The position numbers were made by a program, and so were the translations under genes. From the NCBI GenBank assembly GCA_937901085.1, contig CALCHQ010000104.1, positions 39,804 to 103,803 on the forward strand: a stretch of DNA of 64,000 nt, given 5' to 3'. Every line of letters starts with the position of its first letter. Position 1 is the stretch's first letter. The DNA comes from an uncultured Verrucomicrobiales bacterium (GTDB taxonomy: Bacteria > Verrucomicrobiota > Verrucomicrobiia > Verrucomicrobiales > Akkermansiaceae). This document shows, piece after piece, positions 1 through 7,768 of this stretch. Under the pieces are notes generated by a model. That model was not told the origin of the DNA. It ran no database searches and worked only from the letters and a program-made list of their open reading frames with translations.

Positions 1-1121
1 AGCACCTGGGCGATGGTGGCAATCACGCCGGAGCGGCGGCTCGGCACCAGGAAACGCACATAGTAGGGCGTAACGGTCTCTTCCTGCGGCAGGATGTCGA
101 GCGTCTTGGTATAAGGATGGAAGCCTGTGTGGAATTCGGGGTGGCGCAAATCACGCATCGCCATCACAATATCGCCGATGACGGCGCTGGCCGTCGGGTT
201 CTTACCAGCCCCTCTGCCGTAGAAAATGGTCTCACCCACGATGTCGCCCTTGACGGCAATGGCATTGAACACACCGTTGACATTAGCCAGCAGGTGTTCG
301 CGCGGCACAAAGCTGGGCTGCACGCGCAATTCAAGAGCGTCCGTACCGGCATGCTGCTTGATGACCACGAGCAACTTGATGGTGTACCCCATCTGGTGGG
401 CAAAGCGGAAATCGGTGGCAGTCACGCGCTCGATGCCGTATACCGAAATCAGCTCCGGCGAAATCGGCGTGCCGTAGGCCAGCATGGCCAGAATGAGCGC
501 TTTGTGCGCGGCATCCCAACCGTTGATGTCAAGCGTGGGATCAGCCTCGGCAAACCCCTTGGCCTGGGCGCGCGCGAGGGCAGACTCAAAAGAAACGCCC
601 TTGCGCTCCATGGAGGAAAGGATGTAGTTGCTCGTGCCGTTGATGATACCGGCAATGCTCTCCACATTGTTGCAGATGAGGGAATTCTGCAGGCTCTGGA
701 TAATCGGGATACCACCGCCGCAGGAAGCCTCGAAATACAGCGGCACGCCCTGCGTTGCGGACAGCTTGAACAGTTCGCTGCCATATTCGGCCAGCAGAGC
801 CTTGTTGCCCGTCACCACAGGCTTGCCCGCCTTCAACGCGCTGGTCACCAGCTCATAAGCCTCCGTCGTACCGCCAATCAATTCAATGATGATGTCGATA
901 TCAGGATCATTCACCAGCTCACGCCAGTCATCGGTCAGCATACCGGGAGCCATCTGAACCTCTCGCACACGGGTCATATCGCGCACCGCCACTTTCTTGA
1001 CGGCATATTTCATCTGCGCGCGTGCTTCCAGCAGTTCATGATTGCGGCACAGCGTCTCAAACACACCCGTGCCTACTGTTCCAAGCCCTGCAAGACCAAG
1101 TTGAAGCGGTTTATCTGTCAT
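1..1121 (-). CDS. hom: Homoserine dehydrogenase (3' end cut by window edge)
   Basis: NAD(P)-dependent reduction of aspartate semialdehyde to homoserine, the branch point to threonine and methionine. About 373 residues are visible. An N-terminal Rossmann loop GLAGLGTVGTGV lies at residues 9-20. The NGTSNYI motif and the family signature FAEADPTLDINGWDAAHK are both present. The last visible residues (PYYVRFLVPSRRSGVIATI) look like the beginning of the C-terminal ACT regulatory domain, which continues outside the window. The start is the ATG at 1121, about 11 nt below a good -10 box. It is a stand-alone form, not fused to aspartokinase at its N-terminus. Identification is firm; only the C-terminus is unseen. 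Confidence 0.95.
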   Translation of the reverse strand, partial: MTDKPLQLGLAGLGTVGTGVFETLCRNHELLEARAQMKYAVKKVAVRDMTRVREVQMAPGMLTDDWRELVNDPDIDIIIELIGGTTEAYELVTSALKAGKPVVTGNKALLAEYGSELFKLSATQGVPLYFEASCGGGIPIIQSLQNSLICNNVESIAGIINGTSNYILSSMERKGVSFESALARAQAKGFAEADPTLDINGWDAAHKALILAMLAYGTPISPELISVYGIERVTATDFRFAHQMGYTIKLLVVIKQHAGTDALELRVQPSFVPREHLLANVNGVFNAIAVKGDIVGETIFYGRGAGKNPTASAVIGDIVMAMRDLRHPEFHTGFHPYTKTLDILPQEETVTPYYVRFLVPSRRSGVIATIAQV

Positions 1122-1132
1122 TTGCGGGCGCA

Positions 1133-1161
1133 ATTCTACACCATTTCACCTGCAATCACAA
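1133..1161 (-). promoter_or_regulatory. Promoter of hom
   Basis: On the minus strand TTGTGA, 17 nt, TAGAAT. The -10 box ends 11 nt before the ATG, so the predicted leader is only about 4 nt. Confidence 0.6.
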
Positions 1162-1218
1162 GTTAATAATCTGCCTGCTCTACAGATTTTACCAGTTCAC
1201 CAGGAGAGGCAGAAAGCA

Positions 1219-1252
1219 TTCCGCCGCCCTCCCATTCGGAAAGGCGGCGGAA
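1219..1252 (-). terminator. Probable terminator of pckG
   Basis: Inverted repeat with a 10-bp perfect stem (1219-1228 with 1243-1252) and a 14-nt loop, GC-rich, 30 nt past the pckG stop. On the minus strand it is followed by a moderately T-rich TGCTTTCTG, so termination strength is uncertain. Confidence 0.5.
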
Positions 1253-1281
1253 GTTTCAGCTTTTGTTGCTGTCTAAGTCAA

Positions 1282-3123
1282 TTAGAACTTAGCAAGCATA
1301 GCCTGGCGCTGAGCTTCAAGCTCGGCGGGCAGCTTGTCGCCCACCATGTTGAACAGCTCGGTCTGAGACTCAAGCTCGGCCTTCCACTCGGAAGCGGAGA
1401 TGGCCATGTTGGTCTCAAATGCGGCCTTGTCGTAGTCCTTCAGACCTTCGGTGTCGAGTTCCTCGAAGGTGGGGGAGATACCCAGAGCGGTTTCCACGCC
1501 CTGCACCTCACCGCGGCAGCGGCGGAGTACCCAGTCGAGTACGCGCATGTTGTCGCCGAAGCCGGGCCATACGAAGTTGCCCTCGGCGTCCTTGCGGAAC
1601 CAGTTCACGTTGAAGATCTTGGGCAGCTTGCAAGCGCAGGTCTTGGTGCCCATATCCAGCCAGTGCTGCCAGTAGTCACCCACATTGTAACCAATGAAGG
1701 GCTTCATGGCCATCGGGTCGCGACGCACCTGGCCAATCTGGCCGAAGGCAGCGGCGGTCATCTCAGAGCCCATGGTAGCACCCACGTACACGCCGTGGTT
1801 CCAATCCTTGGACTGGAATACGAGCGGCATGGTGGTAGCGCGGCGGCCACCGAAGAGGAATGCGCTGATGGACACACCTTCGGGGTTGTAGTATTCGGGG
1901 TCGAGCGTGGGGCACTGGGAAGCCGGAGCGGTGAAGCGGCTGTTCGGGTGAGCGCACTTGCGGCCGCAGTCGGGAGTCCAGTCGTTGCCCTGCCAGTCGA
2001 TGGCGTGGGCAGGAGCCTCGCCGTCCATACCTTCCCACCATACGTCACCGTCGTCGGTCAGACCCACGTTGGTGAAGATGATGTTCTCCTTGATGGTGTC
2101 CATGGCGATGGGGTTGGACTTGTAGGAAGTACCGGGAGCCACACCGAAGTAACCGTTTTCGGGGTTGATGGCGTGGAAGGTGCCGTCCTCGTGGGGCCAG
2201 ATCCAGGCGATGTCGTCGCCGATGATGCTGGTCTTCCAGCCCTTGGCAGCCAGAGCGGGCGGGGGCACAACCATGGCCAGGTTGGTCTTACCGCAGGCAG
2301 AGGGGAATGCGCCGGTCACATAGGACTTGCGGCCTTCGGGGTCGGTGATGCCGAGGATGAGCATGTGTTCAGCCATCCAGCCGTTCTTCTGGGCGATGCC
2401 AGTGGCGATACGCAGAGCAAGGCACTTCTTGCCAAGCAGGGCGTTACCACCGTAACCGGAACCGTAGGAAATAATCTCGCCAGTCTCGGGGAAGTGGCAG
2501 ATGTACTTCTCTTCGTTGTTGCAGGGCCAGGTCACGTCTTCCTGACCGGGCTCAAGGGGAGCACCCACGGTGTGGAGGCAGGGAACGAAGTCGCCGTAGC
2601 CGTCGCGCTTGGGATTGCCACCGCCGTTCACTTCGTCCTCGAGGCGCTTGAGCACCTTCTCACCCATGATGGTCATGATGCGCATGTTGGTCACCACGTA
2701 GGCGGAGTCGGTGATTTCGATACCGATCTTGGCCAGGGGGGAATCAAGCGGGCCCATGCAGAAAGGAATCACGTACATGGTACGGCCCTTCATGGAACCA
2801 TCGAGGTAGGGGTTGAGGATGGCGCGCATCTCAGCCGGGGACTTCCAGTTGTTGGTAGGACCAGCGTCCTCCTCCTTTTCGGAGCAGATGAATGTGCGTT
2901 CCTCTACGCGGGCCACGTCAGAAGGAGTAGAACGAGCCAGGAAGCAGCCGGGGCGCTTCTCGGGGTTCAGGCGGATGTAGGTGCCTTTCTCCACGAGCAT
3001 GTCGCAGAGCTTGGTGTTCTCTTCCTCGGAACCGTCGCACCAGTAGACGGAATCGGGTTTGCAGAGCTGGCGAATCTGTTCGACCCACTCAGCAGCCTTC
3101 TTATGAGTAGTACCTGTAATCAT
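1282..3123 (-). CDS. pckG: Phosphoenolpyruvate carboxykinase (GTP)
   Basis: Interconverts oxaloacetate plus GTP with phosphoenolpyruvate plus CO2, a cytoplasmic gluconeogenic and anaplerotic enzyme. The 613-residue length fits the GTP-dependent family (about 600). The kinase-1a loop GAFPSACGKTN is at about residues 271-281 and the kinase-2 motif GDDIAWI at 302-308; the family's active-site cysteine sits in the P-loop. The reading frame is open 25 codons further upstream, but I chose the ATG at 3123 because homology begins there (MITGTTHKKAAEW) and a TTGCAA/TATTTT promoter lies directly in front, inside the longer frame. Transcribed alone, with its own predicted promoter and terminator. Confidence 0.97.
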   Translation of the reverse strand: MITGTTHKKAAEWVEQIRQLCKPDSVYWCDGSEEENTKLCDMLVEKGTYIRLNPEKRPGCFLARSTPSDVARVEERTFICSEKEEDAGPTNNWKSPAEMRAILNPYLDGSMKGRTMYVIPFCMGPLDSPLAKIGIEITDSAYVVTNMRIMTIMGEKVLKRLEDEVNGGGNPKRDGYGDFVPCLHTVGAPLEPGQEDVTWPCNNEEKYICHFPETGEIISYGSGYGGNALLGKKCLALRIATGIAQKNGWMAEHMLILGITDPEGRKSYVTGAFPSACGKTNLAMVVPPPALAAKGWKTSIIGDDIAWIWPHEDGTFHAINPENGYFGVAPGTSYKSNPIAMDTIKENIIFTNVGLTDDGDVWWEGMDGEAPAHAIDWQGNDWTPDCGRKCAHPNSRFTAPASQCPTLDPEYYNPEGVSISAFLFGGRRATTMPLVFQSKDWNHGVYVGATMGSEMTAAAFGQIGQVRRDPMAMKPFIGYNVGDYWQHWLDMGTKTCACKLPKIFNVNWFRKDAEGNFVWPGFGDNMRVLDWVLRRCRGEVQGVETALGISPTFEELDTEGLKDYDKAAFETNMAISASEWKAELESQTELFNMVGDKLPAELEAQRQAMLAKF

Positions 3124-3132
3124 GGTGCTTGT

Positions 3133-3161
3133 AAAATACCACATCCCCCGCAAACTTGCAA
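3133..3161 (-). promoter_or_regulatory. Promoter of pckG
   Basis: TTGCAA, 17 nt, TATTTT on the minus strand; the -10 box ends 9 nt before the ATG at 3123, predicting an mRNA with about 2 nt of leader. It decides against the longer reading frame starting at 3198. Confidence 0.6.
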
Positions 3162-3320
3162 CACGAAATTTAGAGAATTTGGGCAGAAAGTTCGCCATTC
3201 CGGCATTCTTCGCTGCATTCAGGTAACAAGCAAGGCAGGCAACGCCGGTATAGCGCAGCCCGCCCTGCCCGTTCCGCCAGGGAAAGCTCCTCGGCGGCGC
3301 TCAGATTACAGAAAGAAAAA

Positions 3321-3833
3321 TCAGTTTTCCACGTAGCCGATGTAAGGGAGGTTACGGTATTTGCCATTGTAATCCAGACCGTACCCCACAAGGAAGAGAT
3401 TCCCGCAATGCAAGGACGCAAAGTCTGCATCGCAATCATGGCTGCGGCGGCCATCCTTATCCACCGCCACCGTTGAGAGTACCATCGTGGCACCAGCCTT
3501 ACGGAGAGTCTCGCACACGGCGCGCATGGTCAGGCCGGTATCCAGCACATCATCAATCACCAGCACGCGTTTCCCCGCACAATCCGGCAAGGCATTGTGC
3601 CAGCAGAGTTCGCCCGTACTCTCCGTGCCGGCATAACTGGAAATGCGGATAGTCTGCAATTCAAAATTAGCCGGCAGGCAGCGCAGCAGGTCTGCGGCGT
3701 ACCAGATAGCGCCATTCAGCAGGCAGAGCGCCACCACGGGCTCCTCATTTCCAAAACGGGCTTCAATCTCGCGGGCTGTGCGCTGCACAGCCTCCTGAAT
3801 CTGTTCGGCGGAATAAAGTGTCTTGATGTTCAT
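3321..3833 (-). CDS. hpt: Hypoxanthine phosphoribosyltransferase
   Basis: Purine salvage: transfers phosphoribose from PRPP to hypoxanthine or guanine to make IMP or GMP. It has 170 residues, normal for the family. The PRPP-binding motif VLVIDDVLDTG is at residues 90-100, and the early segment VALCLLNGAIWYAADLL matches the family's flexible-loop region. The C-terminal LVGYGLDYNGKYRNLPYIG is the typical HPRT base-binding end. The start ATG at 3833 is preceded by AAGGAA and by a possible TTGCGC/TATAAC promoter. It lies about 490 nt upstream of nothing related; pckG upstream in the map has its own promoter. Confidence 0.93.
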   Translation of the reverse strand: MNIKTLYSAEQIQEAVQRTAREIEARFGNEEPVVALCLLNGAIWYAADLLRCLPANFELQTIRISSYAGTESTGELCWHNALPDCAGKRVLVIDDVLDTGLTMRAVCETLRKAGATMVLSTVAVDKDGRRSHDCDADFASLHCGNLFLVGYGLDYNGKYRNLPYIGYVEN

Positions 3834-3844
3834 TTCCTTATCCG

Positions 3845-3874
3845 GTTATATGTTTTGCAGTATGCGGCGCGCAA
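3845..3874 (-). promoter_or_regulatory. Possible promoter of hpt
   Basis: TTGCGC, 18 nt, TATAAC on the minus strand, with 11 nt between the -10 box and the ATG. The -35 is weaker than in the neighbouring promoters. Confidence 0.4.
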
Positions 3875-3915
3875 GGCTACAACAGCAGGAAGAGAAAAGC
3901 AAGCTTTTTAAGATA

Positions 3916-4647
3916 TCAGGCCAGCGTATCATTGACTCCGGAAGGAATCTCTCCCTTTCCGGCCATGGCAAAGAGCTTATCCCAGACTGGGCAATAGCGG
4001 AAAAGCAACCCGATGATGAACCCCGTACTCACAGCACAGATAAGCGACCCCTCGCGCACTCCGGCCAGCGTACCCAGCAACAGCAGGGAGGCTGCCACGG
4101 CTATACCCAGCATCGAGCAATCCACCCCGACCTTGACCCGGCTGAAACGCCAGTTGAACGTGCGGCTGATAGCCAGGCAGAGCCCCTCTGCAGAAAGGGG
4201 CACGAGATTCGCTTTCACAAAGGTGAAGATACCGAACGCGGAGACACCGCAGCCAGCAAGGGTATACCCCAGCGCTGCCGCATAATTCGGCACAGGCAGC
4301 AGCACCGTATAACTCAGGCACGCATCCAGCATCGCTCCCAGGAGGAGGGCATTCACAATCTGCAGCAACTGGATGGGGGAGTATTGGCTGCGGAGAAGCA
4401 GAATCTGCATCAGCACAAGGCTCACATGCACACAGATAAGCATGTTACCAACCGTACACCACTCATACCCCGCCCCGCCAGGCTGCGTTCCCAGCAGCAG
4501 ATGCGCCACCAGAGCCGGGCTCGTAATGGCATCTGTACCAAGATTGGCAAGAATCGTCAGCGCTATTCCCTGCGCCAGAACAAACAACCCGAACAGCAGG
4601 CAGAACAACCGCGCCACGAATTCCGCAAATGAGTATGAAGATTTCAT
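3916..4647 (-). CDS. YczE/YitT-like integral membrane protein
   Basis: A 243-residue protein with about five or six hydrophobic segments: residues 10-35, 60-85, 95-115, 120-145, 170-190 and 200-220. It contains the LGTDAITSPALV stretch and positively charged loops typical of the YczE/YyaS/YitT membrane family. That family's function is poorly known; some members have been linked to regulation or transport. The gene is monocistronic, with a strong TTGATT/TAGAAT promoter whose -10 box ends 9 nt before the ATG. The family call rests on pattern resemblance only. Confidence 0.6.
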   Translation of the reverse strand: MKSSYSFAEFVARLFCLLFGLFVLAQGIALTILANLGTDAITSPALVAHLLLGTQPGGAGYEWCTVGNMLICVHVSLVLMQILLLRSQYSPIQLLQIVNALLLGAMLDACLSYTVLLPVPNYAAALGYTLAGCGVSAFGIFTFVKANLVPLSAEGLCLAISRTFNWRFSRVKVGVDCSMLGIAVAASLLLLGTLAGVREGSLICAVSTGFIIGLLFRYCPVWDKLFAMAGKGEIPSGVNDTLA

Positions 4648-4656
4648 CCTGCGCCC

Positions 4657-4685
4657 ATTCTAACGAATGCCAGCCCGCGAATCAA
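4657..4685 (-). promoter_or_regulatory. Promoter of the YczE-like gene
   Basis: TTGATT, 17 nt, TAGAAT on the minus strand; 9 nt from the -10 box to the start codon, so the expected leader is about 2 nt. Confidence 0.6.
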
Positions 4686-4740
4686 GCCTGAATATCCAGA
4701 CTTCACAGGGCAGCATCGCGGAAGAAAAGACGCAGGGAAC

Positions 4741-4775
4741 TTTCGCATTCAAAATTCTACTTTCTACATTCAAAA
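4741..4775. repeat. 7-nt periodic repeat over the kinase stop codon
   Basis: Five consecutive 7-mers on the plus strand: TTTCGCA, TTCAAAA, TTCTACT, TTCTACA, TTCAAAA. The stop codon of the kinase gene (4770-4772) lies inside the last unit. It has the same 7-nt rhythm as the repeats near 17.4, 19.2 and 45.9 kb but a different, AT-rich unit. Confidence 0.6.
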
Positions 4776-5933
4776 ATGCAGATCGAGGCTCTCCTGCGTA
4801 TGCTGCTGCATCTGCTTAATCCACTCTTCCACCTTAGCATCAATCCAGGCGCGTCTATCCCCCTCGCCCGTATAGCCATATTTCTCGGCATCCCTTTCCA
4901 GCGCTTCGCGATATCGCAAGCGCTGAATCTTCTGCATTCGCTCCATAATGAGCCCCTTTTCTGCTTCTGAATACGAAGCAGCTGGGCTTACCGCTCGCTC
5001 AGCTCCCACTTGCTGCTCAATAACTTCAGCAGGCAACTCCTGCGGAGCGAGCAACGCCCACGCGAAAACACTCATCATTCCCAGAAGAAATGAGCCAACT
5101 ACCAGCAGCCACACACGAGCTGCACCGTTCTGCTGATACCGCAACTCTCCCTCCCAGTCTGCCGCACAGGCATAGCGGCGGTCGATATCATCCTCCCCTG
5201 CCCGTTTGAGCGCGCGGACAAAGCCACGGGGGTAACGGCGTAGCGCTTTAACAGGCAGCAGTTTTCCAAAACTATGCGCCAGCGCATACAAATCTGACCA
5301 AGGGCCTACACGTCCGTGTTGCAGGAACTGCTCCGGCGCAGCATACCCCGGCGTACCCACCAGAGTAATCGTGGTAGGCGGCGTACCCAGCATCGCCGCG
5401 CCGAAATCAATCAGCACGGGCTGACCATCAGGGCGGATAATGATATTGGACGGTTTGATATCTCGGTGCAGCACCTCACGCGCGTGCAACCAGTCGAGAG
5501 CCTCCAGCAAGCGCTGCAATACAGAGGTTACAGCCGCAGGTTCTGCAACATGCGCCGGCAACCAGTCGGTCAGCCGCTCACCCTCCGCGTATTCCATGAC
5601 CATATACGCCGTACCGCAGGCCTGGAAAATATCATGGACCCGCACCACTCCGGGATGATTCACCCCAGCCAGAATACGAGCCTCACGGCAGAATGCCGCC
5701 AGCGAGCGCTCATACCCCTCTGCCGAAACCGGCTGAACCCCGGACGTCCCCGGAGCGCGGAAACAGAGCGTAGGCGGAAAATGCTCTTTAATGACCACTT
5801 CGCGTTCGAGATGCGCCTCGTACGCCAGATAGCTGATACCGCCACCGCCACGCCCCAGCACCTCGCGTATTTCACAATGCCCCAGCAGCGTTCCCTGCGG
5901 CAAGGCCCCCTCCATCTGCGTCGGCTCCGGCAT
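4770..5933 (-). CDS. Membrane-anchored Ser/Thr protein kinase (Hanks type)
   Basis: A 387-residue kinase with the catalytic domain first: glycine loop LGRGGGG at 26-32, ATP-binding lysine K49 (VVIKE), catalytic loop HRDIKPSN at 156-163, DFG at 176-178 and APE at 199-201. All key residues are intact, so an active enzyme is expected. A single membrane span at about 274-296 puts the short C-terminal tail (about 90 residues, charged, helical) outside the cytoplasm; it has no PASTA or other sensor domain that I recognise. The gene lies 25 nt after a helix-turn-helix gene, so the two are probably one operon. The stop codon falls in a 7-nt periodic repeat. Confidence 0.88.
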   Translation of the reverse strand: MPEPTQMEGALPQGTLLGHCEIREVLGRGGGGISYLAYEAHLEREVVIKEHFPPTLCFRAPGTSGVQPVSAEGYERSLAAFCREARILAGVNHPGVVRVHDIFQACGTAYMVMEYAEGERLTDWLPAHVAEPAAVTSVLQRLLEALDWLHAREVLHRDIKPSNIIIRPDGQPVLIDFGAAMLGTPPTTITLVGTPGYAAPEQFLQHGRVGPWSDLYALAHSFGKLLPVKALRRYPRGFVRALKRAGEDDIDRRYACAADWEGELRYQQNGAARVWLLVVGSFLLGMMSVFAWALLAPQELPAEVIEQQVGAERAVSPAASYSEAEKGLIMERMQKIQRLRYREALERDAEKYGYTGEGDRRAWIDAKVEEWIKQMQQHTQESLDLHF

Positions 5934-5958
5934 ACCAGAAAATCAGAACGACTCCTTA

Positions 5959-6369
5959 TCAGGAATCAGGCAATATCACCTTGCGCGTCTTGAACGCAGG
6001 CGGTGACTCCAGCAACTCCGTTATGGCCTGAGCCACAAGTCCCTCCATTGTCATCCCGGCAGCCATGGCGCGTTCGGCCAGGCGGTTATATAACTCAGGC
6101 GCAAGCTGAATCGTCAGCGCCAGCGAAGCATTGACACTCACACCACCGAGCGTGGAAGAAGCATTACCAGGAGCAACCGCCGGCAGCTGAACCATCACCC
6201 GCTCCAGCAACTGGCGCTTCAGCGGCGGAATATTCTTCTGACTCATCCAGTTACGCACCGTAATTTCCGATACACCGCATTGTTCAGCAATCCAGCGGTA
6301 ATCGAGCCCATGACTTTTCAGCCATGACTTCACCGTGCTTTTGAATTCTGTCTGTTCCTTGCCCTGCAT
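5959..6369 (-). CDS. Helix-turn-helix protein with RHH-like C-terminus
   Basis: A 136-residue probable DNA-binding protein. Residues 18-42 (YRWIAEQCGVSEITVRNWMS) read as a classic helix-turn-helix resembling phage repressors. Residues about 88-120 (LTIQLAPELYNRLAERAMA and onward to a helix with VAQAITELL) resemble a strand-helix-helix unit as in ribbon-helix-helix proteins. The first gene of a two-gene unit with the Ser/Thr kinase, it may regulate that operon. The same C-terminal pattern occurs in the 58-residue protein encoded next door at 6426-6602. Its own promoter is TTGACA/TAAGAT. The exact target is unknown. Confidence 0.65.
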   Translation of the reverse strand: MQGKEQTEFKSTVKSWLKSHGLDYRWIAEQCGVSEITVRNWMSQKNIPPLKRQLLERVMVQLPAVAPGNASSTLGGVSVNASLALTIQLAPELYNRLAERAMAAGMTMEGLVAQAITELLESPPAFKTRKVILPDS

Positions 6370-6381
6370 AGACCGCTGTTT

Positions 6382-6409
6382 ATCTTACCACAGGCGCGCG
6401 CGATGTCAA
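6382..6409 (-). promoter_or_regulatory. Promoter of the HTH-kinase operon
   Basis: TTGACA, 16 nt, TAAGAT on the minus strand, 12 nt from the -10 box to the ATG. The spacer holds a CG-alternating stretch (CGCGCGCGC). Confidence 0.6.
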
Positions 6410-6425
6410 GGACTTCCGAAAAAGC

Positions 6426-6602
6426 CTATTCAGCCAGCTTCCGTACCGTCTGCGCCACCAGCTGTTCCAGCGTCATCCCCGAAGCGGCCGCCTGCTGCGT
6501 CAATCGAATCACCAAATCCATCTGCAACTCCACTTTCAGTTCACACATCTCATCAGACGACGCAGTTTGAGACATCTCATCATTTTTATCTTCCTCGCTC
6601 AT
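6426..6602 (-). CDS. 58-residue RHH-like protein
   Basis: A short reading frame of 58 codons plus TAG. The acidic N-terminus (MSEEDKNDEMSQTASSDEM) is followed by CELKVELQMDLVIRLTQQ and then AAASGMTLEQLVAQTVRKLA. This strand-helix-helix pattern closely parallels the C-terminus of the adjacent HTH protein (LTIQLAPELYNRLAERAMA then AAGMTMEGLVAQAITELL). It may bind DNA as a ribbon-helix-helix dimer or pair with its larger neighbour. It is transcribed in the same direction, 56 nt upstream of the HTH gene, and divergently from the lipoprotein gene at 6790. No clear promoter was seen. Confidence 0.55.
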   Translation of the reverse strand: MSEEDKNDEMSQTASSDEMCELKVELQMDLVIRLTQQAAASGMTLEQLVAQTVRKLAE

Positions 6603-6704
6603 ATTAAAACGTTTGTGCTATATTTCTCCACTAATTCCTTATCACGCGCACTCAATATAGCACGATTTTTTCTTGCTGTAAATTATCTTTTTGATATTTT
6701 GTAA

Positions 6705-6733
6705 TTGACTTCTTTCGCTATTTGAGATAAATT
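6705..6733 (+). promoter_or_regulatory. Promoter of the 6.8-10 kb gene cluster
   Basis: TTGACT, 17 nt, TAAATT in an AT-rich divergent intergenic region. Unlike most promoters in this window it leaves a normal leader of about 50 nt before the ATG at 6790. Confidence 0.5.
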
Positions 6734-6789
6734 ACACACAAGAAGAACTCCATCTACTCGCAAGAAGCTAACCAGACACATCTGCTAAC

Positions 6790-7083
6790 ATGAAAAAAAT
6801 CACGACTCTCCTGGCAACAGCTGCAGCACTCCTCTTTAGTGCCTGCGGACCTGCCACTTACGACATTGACAACCCCGAAGAAAGCCTCAAACACCTCTCG
6901 CAGGAAGAAAAGATTGAATTCGGCATAGCGGTTCAGAAGATCACACTGAAACGCATAGACGAAGAAAACTTGTCTCTTCGGGACATGTTGAAATTATCCA
7001 AAGATCCTGAAAAAATGAAAGAATTCCTCCGAAGCGCCATCGATGGCAAGACTATTGAGGAAATCATAGAAATGTCTAAATAA
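6790..7083 (+). CDS. Small lipoprotein of unknown function
   Basis: A 97-residue predicted lipoprotein: charged MKK start, hydrophobic stretch, and the lipobox LFSAC with the acylated cysteine at residue 19. The mature part is short, highly charged and probably helical (KIEFGIAVQKITLKRIDEE, then DMLKLSKDPEKMKEFLRSA). I do not recognise a named family. It is the first gene of an AT-richer cluster that continues with membrane and SPFH proteins; 25 nt separate it from the next gene. Confidence 0.7.
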   Translation: MKKITTLLATAAALLFSACGPATYDIDNPEESLKHLSQEEKIEFGIAVQKITLKRIDEENLSLRDMLKLSKDPEKMKEFLRSAIDGKTIEEIIEMSK

Positions 7084-7108
7084 CCTTTCCCAAATTACAA
7101 ACACAATC

Positions 7109-7675
7109 ATGAGTACATACACAAGCATATTCCAGATTACTCCCGAGATTGCTTCTACCATGAAGAAATCTCAGGTTCGACAGATTGCCAAGGCAGAGAT
7201 TGATGCTCTCGATGAACAATTTAAAGCGGAAGGCAAGGGCGTAGGCGTGACCGGCACGACAAAAAATGCCCTTGCCAGCGAAGTCAAGAGTACTGCTGCC
7301 GGCTGCCTGAACCTGATTCTCCCGTTTGCAGCTCTCGGCCATTTCAAAATGGGCAAGAAGAAAACAGCTATCACCCAGGTAGTCCTTTGCTGCCTTTCCC
7401 TGCTCATCCCCATCTGCACAGGCGATGTGGCCATGGGGCTCGTTCTCTGCTATGTAGTAGGCTTCCTTTACAACGCAGTCCTTCGCATCTGGAACCGCCT
7501 TGTAGAGTTCAAGAACTCCACGAAGGCCCTTGTCAACCTCACGAACCCCTATATCCAGGAGAAGGAATGGACTTACCCCGAACATTTCACTGCTCAACAG
7601 TACTATGACGAATATATCGCACTGCTTAATGAGCGTGAAGCACATTACCTGCAGATTATCAAGCTCTGCAAGTAA
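7109..7675 (+). CDS. Membrane protein of unknown function
   Basis: A 188-residue protein with a soluble N-terminus (residues 1-65, including a charged segment VRQIAKAEIDALDEQF). Hydrophobic segments follow at about 66-85, 92-110 and 112-132, and a soluble C-terminus ends in a helical stretch with YYDEYIALLNEREAHYL. No family is recognised. It sits between a lipoprotein gene and the SPFH gene, in the same direction, and may share their operon. A stem-loop follows its stop codon. Confidence 0.6.
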   Translation: MSTYTSIFQITPEIASTMKKSQVRQIAKAEIDALDEQFKAEGKGVGVTGTTKNALASEVKSTAAGCLNLILPFAALGHFKMGKKKTAITQVVLCCLSLLIPICTGDVAMGLVLCYVVGFLYNAVLRIWNRLVEFKNSTKALVNLTNPYIQEKEWTYPEHFTAQQYYDEYIALLNEREAHYLQIIKLCK

Positions 7676-7699
7676 TAACATTTTATCAGCTCGATAATC

Positions 7700-7730
7700 C
7701 GGATAGGGTGGGAAAACCTCACCCTATCCG
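7700..7730 (+). terminator. Stem-loop between the membrane-protein and SPFH genes
   Basis: Perfect 11-bp stem (7700-7710 with 7720-7730), 9-nt loop containing AAAA. No T-run follows, so it may be a weak terminator, a processing site or an mRNA stability element rather than a full stop. Confidence 0.4.
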
Positions 7731-7768
7731 TCGTGTACCAAGATAACAGATAAAAGAGACTTTAGAAC

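Noticed and set aside
3124..3198. 25-codon N-terminal extension of pckG
   Set aside because: The promoter lies inside it, and similarity to the family begins at the internal Met.
1663..3336. 557-codon open frame antisense to pckG
   Set aside because: It mirrors a well-supported gene on the other strand; its product is Gly/Val/His-rich with no family motif. Long antisense frames are expected in codon-biased GC-rich genes.
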